A DNA stretch of 64,000 nucleotides from Hyposmocoma kahamanoa (taxonomy: Eukaryota > Arthropoda > Insecta > Lepidoptera > Cosmopterigidae): contig NW_020653993.1 in assembly GCF_003589595.1 (NCBI RefSeq), positions 4,140,963-4,204,962 of the forward strand, read 5' to 3'. The notes under the pieces were generated by a model. It made no database searches. It saw nothing but the letters and a program-made list of their open reading frames with translations, and had not been told where the DNA came from. A program made the position numbers and the translations under genes. Positions 1-10,539 of this stretch are shown one piece after another (position 1 is the stretch's first letter; each line of letters begins with the position of its first letter).

Positions 1-228
1 ACTTCGGCAAAATTAACCAGAACACCCAGACCCAAAACTGGAATGATCTTCCGTTTAAAGTATTTCCTTACATGGGGTTCTTTAAAAAGCGTGTTTACAG
101 GGCTCTCAAAGGCTGGCAACGCATAGGCAGCTCATTTGATATTGCAAATGTCCATGGGCAACGATGACCACCTCCTATCAAGCGGCTCGTTTGATCGTTT
201 GCCTTCTTTTTATATTCTTAAAAAGTAA
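1..228 (+). mobile_element. LINE 3' end: ORF C-terminus and 3' UTR
   Basis: An open frame runs from base 3 to a TGA at 165-167 and reads as the end of a non-LTR retrotransposon ORF2, with the typical C-terminal pattern WNDLP followed by a hydrophobic stretch and FKKRV. The following 60 bases have the form of a lepidopteran LINE tail (ATCAAG-CGGCTCGTTTG-TCGTTTGCC) and end in an A-rich run near 224. The element enters from the left edge, so its 5' part is not visible. The exact clade is not resolved here. Confidence 0.6.
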
Positions 229-257
229 TGTACAAAATTTCATTTTGTAAATTGGTC

Positions 258-332
258 GTTCCGGGAATCAAATTCGGGATATCCTCATCCAACGCCCACA
301 GTGCAAGCCGTTGGGCTAACGAGACGTTTTAC
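258..332 (-). repeat. tRNA-like SINE relic
   Basis: On the minus strand the segment reads like a decayed tRNA: a box A-like TTAGCCCAACGG near the start and a box B-like TTTGATTCCCGG near the end, about 50 bases apart. No intact cloverleaf is evident, so I call it a SINE head relic and not a tRNA gene. Confidence 0.35.
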
Positions 333-540
333 TGCAGACATTCTTGATAATAATTATACATTAGCCTGTTTTTGTATCTTATAACTCCTAAATTTGGACT
401 TAATAAAAAAAAGGATAATAGTATTGTATGTTGTTATAGCGGGTAATGAAACCAACGAATCTTTATTCTATTGTCGTGCGAAAAAGTATTCAGGCTCATA
501 GTTCCTAACTCGATTAAAGAATTCTCTATTTCTTGCTGAA

Positions 541-775
541 CTGCCTCCGTGGCCGAACGGTTACCATGCCGGACTGCCACGCAAAGGCCCCAGGTTCGAT
601 TCCCGGGCCGGGAGAAATATTTGTATGGCCTACATTTATTTCTCTCGTGAGTTTGGGTGTAATTTGTGGTTGTCTATGTGTGTGTCCATGGCACCCTCGA
701 CACAGGGTTTCCCTAGTGCGGGGCTATGTTGAGTGTGTGCGTTATTATTATTTATTATTTATTTATTATTTATTT
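541..775 (+). mobile_element. tRNA-Gly-headed SINE, family A, copy 1
   Basis: Full-length copy. The head starts CTGCCTCCGTGGCCGAACGG (box A) and has box B GGTTCGATTCC at 591-601. Between them the anticodon-loop-like CTGCCAC is followed by ACGC, as in tRNA-Gly(GCC). A conserved body of about 140 bp follows (it contains TGTGTGTCCATGGCACCC and CCCTAGTGCGGGGCTATGTT) and the tail is (ATT/ATTT)n. The reading frame across this copy recurs in other copies only because the repeat recurs. Confidence 0.88.
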
Positions 776-1558
776 ATTGCTTCTTTAGACGACTTTAGAC
801 TTCGACTTTAGAACCTTTATCAGATTTAAAGTACAATTTACAATGAGATAAAAAGGCATATTCTATACTTAACTATATCAAACTAATTGACACATCCATA
901 CGAATATAACGTTAAAAGTTAGCGACGACTTTGCCGGCGGCGTGTGGCGCCACGACTCTTGCGCAACTCGTTTCCAAATTTGAATTATTGAATAGTTTTA
1001 AAACTGTATAAACTCTATAAAGGGATTTCATAAAATGCTATTGTTTGACAAGTATGGACTGAGGAATCCTTAGATGGCTAAGTGGCATAATTTTTATGAT
1101 GACAATCATGAGGCTACATTAGTTTATTAAAGCCCACTTATGGAACCTTTTTGCACCTAAGTTAATGACATATTCATTACTTTAATAAACATATTGTATA
1201 CTACTTATGTGGTTCTCTAAGGTAAGCATTTTCAGTATTAATTTAGAAGCAACTATCGCTTGCGGTTTTATTGTGGTGGCCTCCTAAGTAAGCGATTAGG
1301 AAGACTGTTGACCTGACTGCAGCTGTCTGCACCATTGCCGGGAAACATCGCCTCTCCCATTTTAAATTTCACTGCTTGTCAAGAATACTGATCCAATCCA
1401 AAAAAGTTCCTTTGTTTACTTATTACTATGTATGAGACGTCCGACTATTTCAATCTTGTGCGGCAAATAAGTTTCAGGTTTTTTAAACCATCTTCCTGGT
1501 GAATGGCATGCTTTTGAAACCATCACCACCATTGTAGAAACCCATCGATTTTTCTTTT
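776..1558. other. no recognised feature
   Basis: AT-rich sequence. I see no coding region, RNA gene or repeat from the families found elsewhere in the window. A short CpG-rich stretch at 920-965 stands alone. Confidence 0.5.
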
Positions 1559-1559
1559 A

Positions 1560-1850
1560 GCAGTAGAGCTCCTCGTGAAAGTGTTCGTCCAGGGAAGAAC
1601 TGCCATCTTACCTATTTCTGCCGCCAAGCAGTAATGTAAGCATTACTGCGTTCCGGTTTTGTAGGGTGAGGGTGCTGGTGAAATTACATGCATATGGGAG
1701 TTGTTAACTTATGTCTCAGGGTGACAAACGCAGTGGCAGTTCTTCTCAGAACTTTGCGATTTAAAAGCTCTGCGTGACACTGCAACTGTCATGGATAGGA
1801 GAGTCGCTTACCGTCAGGCGCACGACTTGTGACCGAAATTAATAATAACG
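1560..1850 (+). mobile_element. SINE-like repeat, family B, copy 1
   Basis: Nearly full-length. The family runs from a CAGTAGAGCTCCT-type start, through a palindromic core (GCAGTAATGT-AGCATTACTGC near 1628-1650), to a 3' end of the type CTTACC-TCAGGCGCACGACTTG followed by an A-rich tail. About 25 copies occur in the window in both orientations, and this copy is oriented with its A-rich end to the right. No protein is encoded. Confidence 0.85.
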
Positions 1851-1896
1851 ATATGATACAGAGATCGAACAAACGAAAATAAAATAAATAAAAAGA

Positions 1897-1968
1897 AAAA
1901 CTCCTTCGATCTGATTTGACTCGAACCAGTGTCTGTTGCCATGCTAGGGTAACTGCTCTAGTGTAAAC
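1897..1968 (-). repeat. relic of tRNA-headed SINE, family C
   Basis: CTCCTTCGATCTGATTTGAC then TCGAACCAG matches, in reverse, the box B end of the family C copies at 45.9 kb and 49.7 kb. The head is degraded. Confidence 0.4.
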
Positions 1969-2008
1969 TAATGAAGTATTTTGACAATAATTGTAACTTT
2001 TTTATTAC

Positions 2009-2190
2009 AAAAACCGACCTCAAACTCCGGATTCATTCATTCAACTAGGGATAGTTTGCCGCCCTTATAGGTGGAATATTTTCTTCAAATTTAAACAAGA
2101 CTGACTGGTTCACAAGTGAAAGAGTTACCGCGCAACATACATGCAAAAAAATACAGTCAAATTGGGAACCTCCTCTTTTTTTAAGTTGGT
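2009..2190 (-). repeat. dispersed repeat, family D, copy 1
   Basis: Starts AAAACCGACCTCAAA and contains GGTGGAATATTTTCTTCAAA and a block of the form TTACCGCGCAACATACATGC. The same blocks recur at 9.4, 16.2, 35.8, 37.1, 37.4 and 54.9 kb. Better copies have opposed ends of the type ACCGACTTCAAA, which suggests terminal inverted repeats of a non-autonomous DNA element. Confidence 0.55.
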
Positions 2191-2249
2191 TAAAAATATA
2201 TAAACATCATAGTAGTAAGAAGTCATGATATCCAACAGCATTAAGTTTC

Positions 2250-2400
2250 CACATTTATGTGGCAAACAGCTATGGAGTGGAATTTCTCGCTTTGAAAATA
2301 GACAATTTATAGTTTGAACTCTATAACTTCTGTATTTTCAAGGCGAGAGTGAAAGGTATTAATTATTTAGGTGTGCATGCTCCACCATCGACCTTTTTAG
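2250..2400 (+). pseudogene. LINE 3' fragment, family K
   Basis: Short match to the C-terminal codons and 3' UTR of the LINE at 28.5-28.9 kb: ATGTGGCAAACAGCTATGGA, then AAGGCGAGAGTGAAAGGTAT and TTTAGGTGTGCATGCTCCA. Frame is lost. Confidence 0.6.
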
Positions 2401-2956
2401 CACTTTTGCTCAGATGAGTTGGAGGTCAAATGCGCACTATTTTTATTATAAAAAAAGAAAAAATATGACAATGTTATTTTTAGAATATGTTAAAACTAAA
2501 CAATATGTTGGCCCACAAGTTTGTGAGATTTAGTAATTTACAATTACGTTATTTAAAGCGTACTGTCAGTCGTTCTATACATATAGTCTATGGGTCAACT
2601 GCATCCAAAAACCTCTTTGTGTCTATATAGAAAGTTGAAAAAAAAATCCAATTCTTTTTAAAAGTTGTAAGAACAATAATTTTTTATTATAGCAATGCCG
2701 TGATGGCGTAATGGCGATTACTTACCTACAACAACAACAAAAATGTACAAGAATAAATAAAACTCTAACGACTAAATAGAGTCGCTTTACCTATTACTGA
2801 AACTTGTTAACTCCTTACCTATTCCATAGTATGATAATAAAAAGTAATAATGTGCTACACCCATACCTGGTCTCAGACTAGGGTATTCCCTATGAGTAAC
2901 AAAATAACAAATTTACTCTGGGGGTAATACCCCAAAAAACAATTTAGTTTTTTTTT
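2401..2956. other. mostly unassigned
   Basis: AT-rich. The only hint is 2690-2735 (ATGGCGTAATGGCGATTACT), which resembles a lepidopteran LINE 3' tail. Nothing else is supportable. Confidence 0.3.
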
Positions 2957-3225
2957 AAATCGTGAGACGGGACGAACAAGTCCTGGCCATAACAGTTGCA
3001 GTGCCACTCAGAGTTTTAAATCGCAAAGATCTGAGGGGCACTGCCACTGCGCCCGTCACCTTGAAACATAAGTTGACAAGTTCCAATTACCTTTAATTTC
3101 GTCAGCACCCTTACACTTCAAAACCGGAAACACTTCAAAAACTAACTATTGCTGACCTTACTTCCCAAATGGCAGTACTTCCATGGACGAACTCGTTCAC
3201 AAGGAGCTCCACTGCTGCTCAATAC
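2957..3225 (-). mobile_element. SINE-like repeat, family B, copy 2
   Basis: Reverse-oriented copy from GAGACGGGACGAACAAGTCC to GGAGCTCCACTGCTGCTCAA. The palindromic core is missing (deleted between 3125 and 3150). Confidence 0.8.
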
Positions 3226-3545
3226 TAAAAGATAAGTTCAATTGAAATAAGGTATAAATTGTAATTCTCTTGAGACCGGCGTCGGAGCATCGCGGCGCAT
3301 TTCACTCTGCGTCTCAGAGCATTGGAATTTGTACCGTATTTAAATTGCAATGGCATAAAATATACATTGATAAATTTAATGTCCTCTGCCTTGCCGTTGA
3401 CCGGTTTGCCCTGGACTTTAGACTTTATTCTAGCATGAGTCTTTTTATCGCATCGATGGTATGTACTATAATGCTTGCCACGGTGGTGACAGGATTTGGC
3501 AATCGGCGTAAGTTACTCGTCAATTACTATCGGGGTACACCAGAC
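3226..3545. other. unassigned segment with an open frame
   Basis: A 93-codon frame spans 3270-3551 on the plus strand and begins in a CpG-rich patch. It has hydrophobic stretches but no motif I recognise, and it abuts repeats on both sides. I do not call it a gene. Confidence 0.2.
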
Positions 3546-3660
3546 GCATGACGTTCCTACCTCTTTCATCGTCATTCCACTTTTTTATCACACTTTTCTC
3601 TGGTTCCCTAATTCTTTTTCTTCGTCACTTTTACTTCGCTCCGTGTCGTCGTCACTCTAA
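3546..3660 (-). repeat. dispersed repeat, family G, copy 1
   Basis: Shares the blocks CTTTCATCGTCATTCCACTT and TTCTTTTTCTTCGTCACTTT with 19.93-20.11 kb (opposite strand) and 37.79-37.95 kb (same strand). Read on the minus strand it is rich in Glu, Lys and Asp codons, so it may be a fragment of a coding repeat. Function unknown. Confidence 0.45.
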
Positions 3661-3679
3661 TCAAAATTCTTGAAGAGAA

Positions 3680-4135
3680 AAACGTGTCTTTCAATTATGA
3701 TAATCTAATTGCTTATTTTTTCATTAAGACAGAAGATATCCATAATATTAACCTAAGAACTAAGTCCACACTCATGGTACCACGATTTCGTTTAACTAAG
3801 GTAAACGATTCTTTTGTGGGGAATATATTAAGATTATTATTTCAAAAGTTTAACACTTACATTAAAAGTATTTTAATTGAAAAGTCATATTACAAAATTG
3901 AAGAGTATGTCTTAGATAAAGAAATATGGAAAGACAACAAGAATCTAGATTCCACACAATTATGATTCAAAGTGTATTCCGTAGCATTTAAGTTTATTTG
4001 AAAAGAGCAATCCCTAGTGTTTCCTGCTCGTTTTTCTCAAGGGAGGTCAGCGTAGCGAACGAGCAGTAGCTTAAAAAATGACTTTTTCAGGTGTAAAAAT
4101 GTTACCTATGGAATAAATGATTATTTTAGTTTGAC
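3680..4135 (+). pseudogene. LINE C-terminus and 3' UTR, family P, copy 1
   Basis: The frame 3684-3965 is the last 90 or so codons of a non-LTR retrotransposon ORF2. It shares RLTKVN-S with the copies at 30.6, 42.2 and 51.7 kb, together with an IEKSYYKIE-Y motif (clear at 42.2 kb, degraded in the others). The 3' UTR (GAGCAATCCCTAG, CGAACGAGCAGTAGCTTAAA) runs to a GGAATAAATGATTATTTTAG-type end near 4135. 5'-truncated at about 3680. Clade not resolved (CR1-like or jockey-like). Confidence 0.7.
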
Positions 4136-4149
4136 TTTGGCTTAGTAAA

Positions 4150-4654
4150 CATCGAGAATATAATCAGAAATAGAGACGACATGTCATTTAATTTGTTATA
4201 AAACTAATGCCAAATTATTCCGGTGACAACTGCGCTCCGATTGGTCAGCCAGAATCCGAAACAATAGATGGGTGTCGTCAATTGTTTCACTTCAAAACGA
4301 CCAGTCCAACTTGAGCTTTGCTATAATGGACAAAAATGGAAAAATTACGTAGCTAATATTTAATTACCGATGAACTGTGAATGCGTTTGTTTTGTAATTA
4401 GATGTTTTGCTATTTTTCCCACACCACTGAAAGGAACAGCCCACCATAGTTAGAGATATTATCTTTATTACAATAAATACTGAATATTTTTGGAATATTT
4501 GGAGACGTACGAGACACAGGTCAGTTGTTGGCACTGTAGTATTTCATCTTCCTATTTAGTGATTTCAATGCAAACGAGATTTGATATTTAAAAGTGATGT
4601 AAGGCTCAATTGCCCGTATTTCGTCTCTATTTCTGGTTATGTACCTACTCGATA
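4150..4654. mobile_element. hAT-like MITE, family F, copy 1
   Basis: A 505-bp element with terminal inverted repeats of the type CATCGAGTATATAACCAGAA...GAAATAGAGACG and its reverse at the right end. It is flanked by the exact 8-bp direct repeat TTAGTAAA (4142-4149 and 4655-4662). The duplication fits the hAT pattern nTnnnnAn. There is no transposase. It shares its 5' half with copies 2 and 3 but has its own internal deletion. Confidence 0.85.
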
Positions 4655-4662
4655 TTAGTAAA

Positions 4663-5085
4663 GATGCAATACACCTTTCTTCACTTTCTCTTTGTTTCTA
4701 CCTCTACAGTATAAATCTTGCAATAAAAATTATGTGGACCAATCCTTCTCATTAATTTCGTCAAAGCTAGGCGACAGACGTACAGGAATGTAAGTTGTCG
4801 TAGACGTAGTGCGGGGAGGCTCCTTTCGTGCACCCTATAGTGTAAAGTACTTAACATCGTATGTACTTAACATCTATATCTTTGAAACATCTATTAGATT
4901 TGAAAATAGAATACAATAATACTTTAAATTAAAGCAATGGTAATCTAGTGGTATGAAGGACGGAACTCTATCCGCTCACACGATGCGAAAGCCTTGGCCA
5001 CAGCCGTTTCAGCCACATAGCGATGCGCGATATGGGCGTCTCTCGTTGCCTAGCAAACCAAGAGGTGCCCGGCGATGATTTTATG
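4663..5085. other. no recognised feature
   Basis: AT-rich. A possible degraded tRNA-like stretch lies near 4936-5000 (AATGGTAATCTAGTGGTATG), but I cannot pair a box B with it. Confidence 0.3.
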
Positions 5086-5087
5086 TC

Positions 5088-5990
5088 GATTTATCTGATA
5101 TCAAAGGTATAATAGGCAAAATAACTAATATTAATTGGTATTTCGTTAACTACTCTAGCAAACCACAGATTTTTAGAATGTCTATCTTTGACCGAATTAA
5201 TAGAATGAAATAGTTTTAGGTCATCCGAAAACAATAAACACATAGCTGTGTTAAGAACCTTGGGAAGATCGTTTATCATGAGTAGGAATAAGGTTGGTCC
5301 TAAAATGCTACCCTGACTCACCCCGGACCTTGTAAAATAACGGTCAGATTTATAATTTTTCAATTTAACATAATGTTTGCGGTCACCAAGATAGCTAGAA
5401 ACAGCTTTTAACAAGCCAGGTGCAAATCCTATCGCGGAAAGTTTTTCCAACAGAATATCATTGTCCACTAGGTCAAACGCCTTCTTAAAATTTAAGTAAG
5501 CGGCATCCACCTATCGACCTACATCTATTTGGGATGATATATAGTCAACAAATGAAATAAGGTTGGTAGTGGTGGATCGACCACTCCAAAATCCATGTTG
5601 AACGATATCTAAACGATTACTAACTTGCAGTTTTACGTGAACATTTAAGATGTGCTCAAAAACTTCACAGAATGCACTTAAAATTGCGATAGGCCTGTAC
5701 ATTGTGATTTCTTTAGAAGTGCCTTTTTTCGGGACAGGTGGTACCCATGATACTCTCCATGTACTTGGAAATTGTCCTTTCTGGATCGAGGTTATATATA
5801 TGGAGAAGTGGTAGTTTTAGTACAGACCTACAGTCCATTACTAGGAATGTAGGAATATCATCGGACCCAGCAGGCGAACTGGATTTAAGGCGACGGATTG
5901 CACGGCGCAAATCGTCCACCGAGACATGAGTAATGCGTACAGTAGCAGCATCACTAGCACCACCCGCACGTCATCGCAGGTCATAGGTCT
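5088..5990 (-). pseudogene. broken LINE reverse transcriptase
   Basis: Three minus-strand frames in order (5713-5919, 5511-5702, 5091-5510) together cover the N-terminal half of a non-LTR RT. They show AIRRLKSSSPAGSDDIP, then YRPIAILS-FCEVFEHIL and HGFWSGRSTTTNL, then a motif A of the form FKKAFD, motif B SGVSQGSILGPTLF and motif C FSDDLKLF. The motif A position expected to hold the first metal-binding Asp reads Asn, and motif C is FSDD where FADD is usual. There are at least two frame changes. The C-terminal domain is absent. It is dead. Confidence 0.8.
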
Positions 5991-6830
5991 GTCATATTAT
6001 AAAAATAAACAATTTCAAAAATACATCACGACCATCGCGTGAGTATGATTATTTGGGCTGATGAGTTTGGTGTTTATTTGTTGAAAACATACCGAAAATA
6101 GTGTTTTTTTTTATGAATTTGATTGATTATATTTTTATTGGTTTATTGATTATTGCGGTATGTACCCATGAATTTATTTTTTAGTAATACTTCTTACCGA
6201 ACATGAAAAACTTCGTAATGAAACCTGCCGCATGTCGAAGAAAATTCATAACTCTTGATATATTCACTACCTACGTAATATTTATCGGCAATGCGAATAG
6301 AAAATTCGCGAAGTCATGGCGTTCCATAATATTGATATAATAAATCTGTATATTTAATACATACATACATATATTACTCTGCAGTAAATAAATGAAGAAA
6401 ATAATAACTGAATGAGTCTCAGACATAGGTTTTTTTTACTTACTTCGTTTCATCTTTCGGAAAATGATGATAAACAGTCGTACACAGCACAATTCACGAC
6501 CAATATAAATAGTAACGTAAAATGATCTTTTATGTTAACGTACAAGTTTCGTTATTAATAAATGAAAACGATATTCAAATATCAAAGCCGTCTTCGCGCG
6601 AAAACGGCTCGCCGGCAGCCTTGTTGTCGTTCAGTCAATGTGACCGGCAATGTGCAGGGCGTGGTGCGGTATCTAAAACTAGGGAGGGGCGAAAAGTGTC
6701 CGTTATTCTTTATTCTCTGGTAACATTGTCACTTCACGCACACATTTGCGCGTGTGCAGATAGCGCCTTGCGGTATGTAGTAGTAGTAGGCAAATAACGT
6801 TCGACCGTTGTATGGAGTTTCCGAAATGTG
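5991..6830. other. unassigned; AT-rich, then a CpG-richer patch
   Basis: 5991-6520 shows nothing. 6590-6790 has higher GC and a 91-codon frame (6522-6797, plus) with no recognisable domain. I see no splice or promoter evidence that would make it a gene. Confidence 0.3.
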
Positions 6831-6833
6831 CTA

Positions 6834-6902
6834 TTATGGGCAGGCGTATCGCTTACAACCCACACGACTTGTTCGGCCCGTCACTTAGTATCATAAAAAA
6901 AA
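6834..6902 (+). mobile_element. SINE-like repeat, family B, 3' fragment (copy 3)
   Basis: Only the last 65 bases of the family are present: GGGCAGGCGTATCGCTTACA through CACGACTTGTTCGGCCCGTC and ATCATAAAAAAAA. Confidence 0.75.
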
Positions 6903-7525
6903 TGTTAGTATCATCTCAATAGACAGAGAAAGTTTACAACAGCTGTACCTATAACCAACTATTATGTTACTACAGACCTTCAAATGTACGCTCTTATTAA
7001 AATTCAAAAATTTTAATGGCCACCTTGGTGTATTATTGATCTAAACAATCTCCTCTGACGAGACCAGTTCCCAGCAGGGGGACATACAATGAGCGGATAC
7101 ATAGATACCATCGCGTCTCTCTTCACATATATCTCTCGTTTCGCCATTCGCAACTGTCTAATCATGCACGTCAGTTTATTCTTGTTAATTTTGATCTGGC
7201 CTTTTTTAAGAACCTACATGAACTTATAGGAAGTTACTAGAAATCTATTGGTCAATACCTTATTCGCTGATGACACTAACAATTTTACAAGATAAATGAG
7301 TTTGAACGGCCATTTTGTTTATTTTTAAATTTTAATTTTTTTTTTTTTTTAATTGGCTAAGGTGTACAACAAATGTAATGTAAATAAGCCAAATATATGC
7401 GCTTATAAATATACACATTAATATCATATTTCCTAGTAATTTCACAAATATGTATATTTGTTTTTGTTGAACATTCCGTTCCATATACAGCTTAGTATAT
7501 CATGATAGTTTATGGGGTCATTCTA
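6903..7525. other. no recognised feature
   Basis: AT-rich with poly-T runs at 7330-7350. A short block at 7066-7095 (CCCAGCAGGGGGACATACAA) resembles the end of a lepidopteran LINE/SINE but is too short to classify. Confidence 0.3.
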
Positions 7526-7527
7526 CA

Positions 7528-7660
7528 TTCCTAAGCGACACGCCTGTCAACAGTAGTTGTAGTGCCATTCAAAACTTTAAATCGAAAAAATGAAAGGGCT
7601 ACTGCCACTGCGCCCGTTACCCTGAGATATAAGCTAACAAGTTCCATGTGCATAGGTTTT
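7528..7660 (-). mobile_element. SINE-like repeat, family B, fragment (copy 4)
   Basis: Covers the 3' half of the family, from TAAGCGACACGCCTGTCAAC to GATATAAGCTAACAAGTTCC. It lacks both the extreme 3' tail and the core. Confidence 0.75.
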
Positions 7661-8125
7661 TTAAAAAGATCCGTGGGACATATAAATTGGTTGATGATGT
7701 AAGTGTTTAACCGTGAAATCGCTTTTATTTTAAGACCCCCCACTGAATATAAATTTAATATATATCGAGTACTATAGCTTTTGCAGAGGAAATTCCTATT
7801 TAAAACAAAGTATCTCTAATAGCAACTCTACACAGAGGCCCCATAATGTGGTGCTAACGGCTGTTGCTAAAGTACCTAATTACAAGTGATGAAAAATTAT
7901 TACCCCAGCTTGATTTGTGGTTTATGTTACCCTACTTGTTAGGAAAGTTAGGGTGTTGAAGACTAATTTCATCAGTTTTGTCTACAACACACAGGGTTTA
8001 TTGGACAGTTTAGCTAGCGCGTCAGTTTCGTCCTATTCTGGATAATAATTAGACAAAGTTAATAAAATTTTATTAATACTATCTAGACCGCGGTTCATCA
8101 GTTTCCTGTTAAATTGGATTGTTAC
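7661..8125. other. no recognised feature
   Basis: AT-rich, no coding or repeat signal found. Confidence 0.35.
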
Positions 8126-8185
8126 AAACCGGGAAACTCAGCCCGGTTTCGAACCCACGGCGTCTGCTTGAAATATGGTAGGTTT
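8126..8185 (-). repeat. tRNA-like SINE relic
   Basis: Contains on the minus strand the box B-like GGGTTCGAAACCGGGCTGAG. No box A is recognisable. Confidence 0.3.
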
Positions 8186-8429
8186 CTATTAATAACATGT
8201 CATACAAAAACTCACTGACAAATTTTAATTGTTGTACATTTAAGTAACTTCTGAATGTAATTTAATTGTTTATTTTTACATAAAGAAGTTCGCGTTTATT
8301 CAGAATATCATCTGATAAAAGGTAAAAATATGGACAAGGAAGATATAAGTTCGCCTAGAAATACTACGCACAATTGTACAAACGACCAGTCCTTTCTCTA
8401 GTAGTTAGCTTTATAATATTCGCAGAAGT

Positions 8430-8590
8430 ATTGAGTTCTTTTTTAGTTTTCGGGATTGACACTTATTGGAAATGAAACCATTTTTTTTTTCAGATCTAAA
8501 ATCCCTTATATTTCTTTGTTTTTTTTTTTTTTCAAATAAACCATCGTTTTTACAAGTCCTATGGGTCCTGTAAAAAGCCAATTAGTGAAC
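8430..8590 (+). repeat. dispersed repeat, family E, copy 1
   Basis: Shares with 35.60-35.73 kb and 25.49-25.65 kb an ordered set of blocks: TTTTCGGGATTGACAC, GGAAATGAAACCAT, a TTTGTTTTTTT-CAAA-AAACC run, and ACAAGTCCTATGGGTCC. Non-coding. Class unknown. Confidence 0.5.
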
Positions 8591-9180
8591 GTCACTTATG
8601 ATTTTGATACAAATGAATTATTAGATAACAAATTATAATATGAATTTCTGTATCGAAATACATAAATAACTTTATTCCGTCAAAACCGGATTTATTTCAA
8701 TACAAAGAGTTATATATACGTTTTAGAGTTTACAAGATTTGTACTACAACTTTTAAAATTATATAATCACTTGCCAACTCACACCTAACCACCGTGAGTA
8801 GTATTTTATCTTTTAACCTCCCTGGAAAGGAACAAAAACTTGGAAAAGAAGTTTCGTTATCGATTCGAGTCACAGACCAATACTGTTGTGAAATGCACAG
8901 ATGTAACAACTTTCCTGGAAATGGCAAGTTCTATATTAAATTATCATTCACTTCAATAATTAAAGAAACTATTACGAGAGAAATTTATGTGTTTTCTGTA
9001 AGCTTATAAATCTCAGGCGTATAAGATATAGTGGTCTATACAAATTTGTTCGGAGTGATATATTATAAGGTTTATAGTTAAGGGCTGTGTAAGGGTCATG
9101 TATCTAGTGTACGTATATAGCTAGAGTTTATACAGTTTATAGTAATTTCAAAAACATACTTAAGTCCCTAATACGCTGCC
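8591..9180. other. no recognised feature
   Basis: AT-rich. Two overlapping short frames on opposite strands near 8730-9009 show no domain and look like chance. Confidence 0.3.
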
Positions 9181-9199
9181 ATTTTGCTGAGCTGATCAC

Positions 9200-9330
9200 T
9201 ATTTGCACAGTATGCATTGTGGACACTGGACCAGGAGGCCCCAGATTCTATTCCCGGTATGACCAATTGGTTCTGATATGGGTGTTCTGGGTAGTGCTCT
9301 GGAGTGAATTCGGTTTCTTAGGTACTCATC
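9200..9330 (+). repeat. SINE-like relic, family H, copy 1
   Basis: Contains GACCAGGAGGCCCCAGATTC and GGGTGTTCTGGGTAG. Related blocks occur in reverse at 25.9, 52.6 and 56.5 kb. A box B-like centre (CCCCAGATTCTATTCCCGG) suggests a tRNA-derived head. Confidence 0.4.
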
Positions 9331-9364
9331 GTAATATTTTATTTTCATTATAATGACGCGTGTC

Positions 9365-9625
9365 AAGTTCTATTGAAATTGGTTAAGGGAAAGAGGACGA
9401 AATTCTGTAAACCGGATTCAGCCCCTAATTTGCCACTACAAGGAATGGAATATTTTATTCAAATTTCAATTCCTATTATTGAAGTGGTCCCTTTCCAACA
9501 GAAAAATAATAAACTAAATCGGTACATAAGTGTCGGAACAATCGATCAGAACAATAACATACACAGAAAAAAATACAGACGAATTAAGAACCATCTATTT
9601 TGAATTCGGTTAAAACGGATTAAAC
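9365..9625 (-). repeat. dispersed repeat, family D, copy 2
   Basis: Contains ATTGAAATTGGTTAAGGG, CCGGATTCAGCCCCTAATTT, GGAATGGAATATTTTATTCA and a right end AGAACCATCTATTTTGAATTCGGTTAAAA, read in blocks. The 76-codon frame inside it is an artefact of the repeat. Confidence 0.55.
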
Positions 9626-9780
9626 ACAAAGTTTTGTTTGTTTAAACAAGTACAAAATAAAATCTTATTTAAGAAAATGTATTCTGCAATCTTAATAAGT
9701 TTTAAAACAAATCATTTTTATATTAAAATTGCTGCAGACACATTTGTTGAAACAAAAGGCATCTTCTAAAATAGCTTTTT

Positions 9781-10035
9781 TTATAATAATATCAAGTGAC
9801 GGGCCGTACAAGTCGTGCGTCTGATGGTAAGCTACACGCCCGTATAACATAGCTTTTGCAGTGCCACTCAGAGCTTTAAATCGCAAAGATCTGAGTCCCA
9901 TGTGCCTGTAATTTCACCAGTACCCTTACGGTTTCTAAACCGGAACGCAGTAATGCTAACATTAAGAGAAATAGGTAAGGTGGCAGTACTTCACTGGATG
10001 ATCTCTTTCACAAGGAGCTTTACTGTTGCCATGGC
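9781..10035 (-). mobile_element. SINE-like repeat, family B, copy 5
   Basis: Reverse copy from ATCAAGTGACGGGCCGTACA to GGAGCTTTACTGTTGCC. The region around the transition to the core carries a small internal deletion. Confidence 0.8.
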
Positions 10036-10539
10036 TTTTCGGCTGTACATATATTTGTAGAAGCAACATACCCACTTGATATTTTAAAACATTTTATTAC
10101 TTCAGAAACTTTTGTTGCTGTAGACCAACCAACTCGCGAAACTTTGTCACATGAATAGTATGTAGAAAGAGAGTCTCTTCTAGATTTTTAAATGGCAACG
10201 TGACCAAAATTCCCGGGGCCCGGGAACTTTTCCCGTGAACTCCAATTAATTATATCGGATAATGAGTCGACCCGGTACCAAGTTCGCTACGTGATTCAGC
10301 GGTCAATTCTTCGCTTTTCACTTTGTGATTGCACTTCGTGATTTTCACTTTTTTTTTCGGGAAAAACTGTTTTACTAAGTATCAAGTTAATGCTATTAAC
10401 TTCCGTAAAGGGTAGGGAATTCGGGAATTGGATGACTTGCAGTAAAAGTGTTCACGTCTGTATCTGACAAGTTTGATACGTGTAAACAAATGCTGGTTAC
10501 CTTACCTACTTTCCTGCAACTGGTGTGCCTTTATACGCA
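10036..10539. other. no gene; one short perfect palindrome
   Basis: AT-rich except 10210-10232, where TTCCCGGGGCCCGGGAA reads the same on both strands around its central base. I see no further feature. Confidence 0.3.

Noticed and set aside
533..811. 92-codon frame with a WPTFISLVSLGVICGCLCV-type hydrophobic stretch, recurring at 17.5, 21.1, 23.6 and 35.9 kb
   Set aside because: It is the translation of the family A SINE body. The recurrence reflects the repeat, not a protein family.
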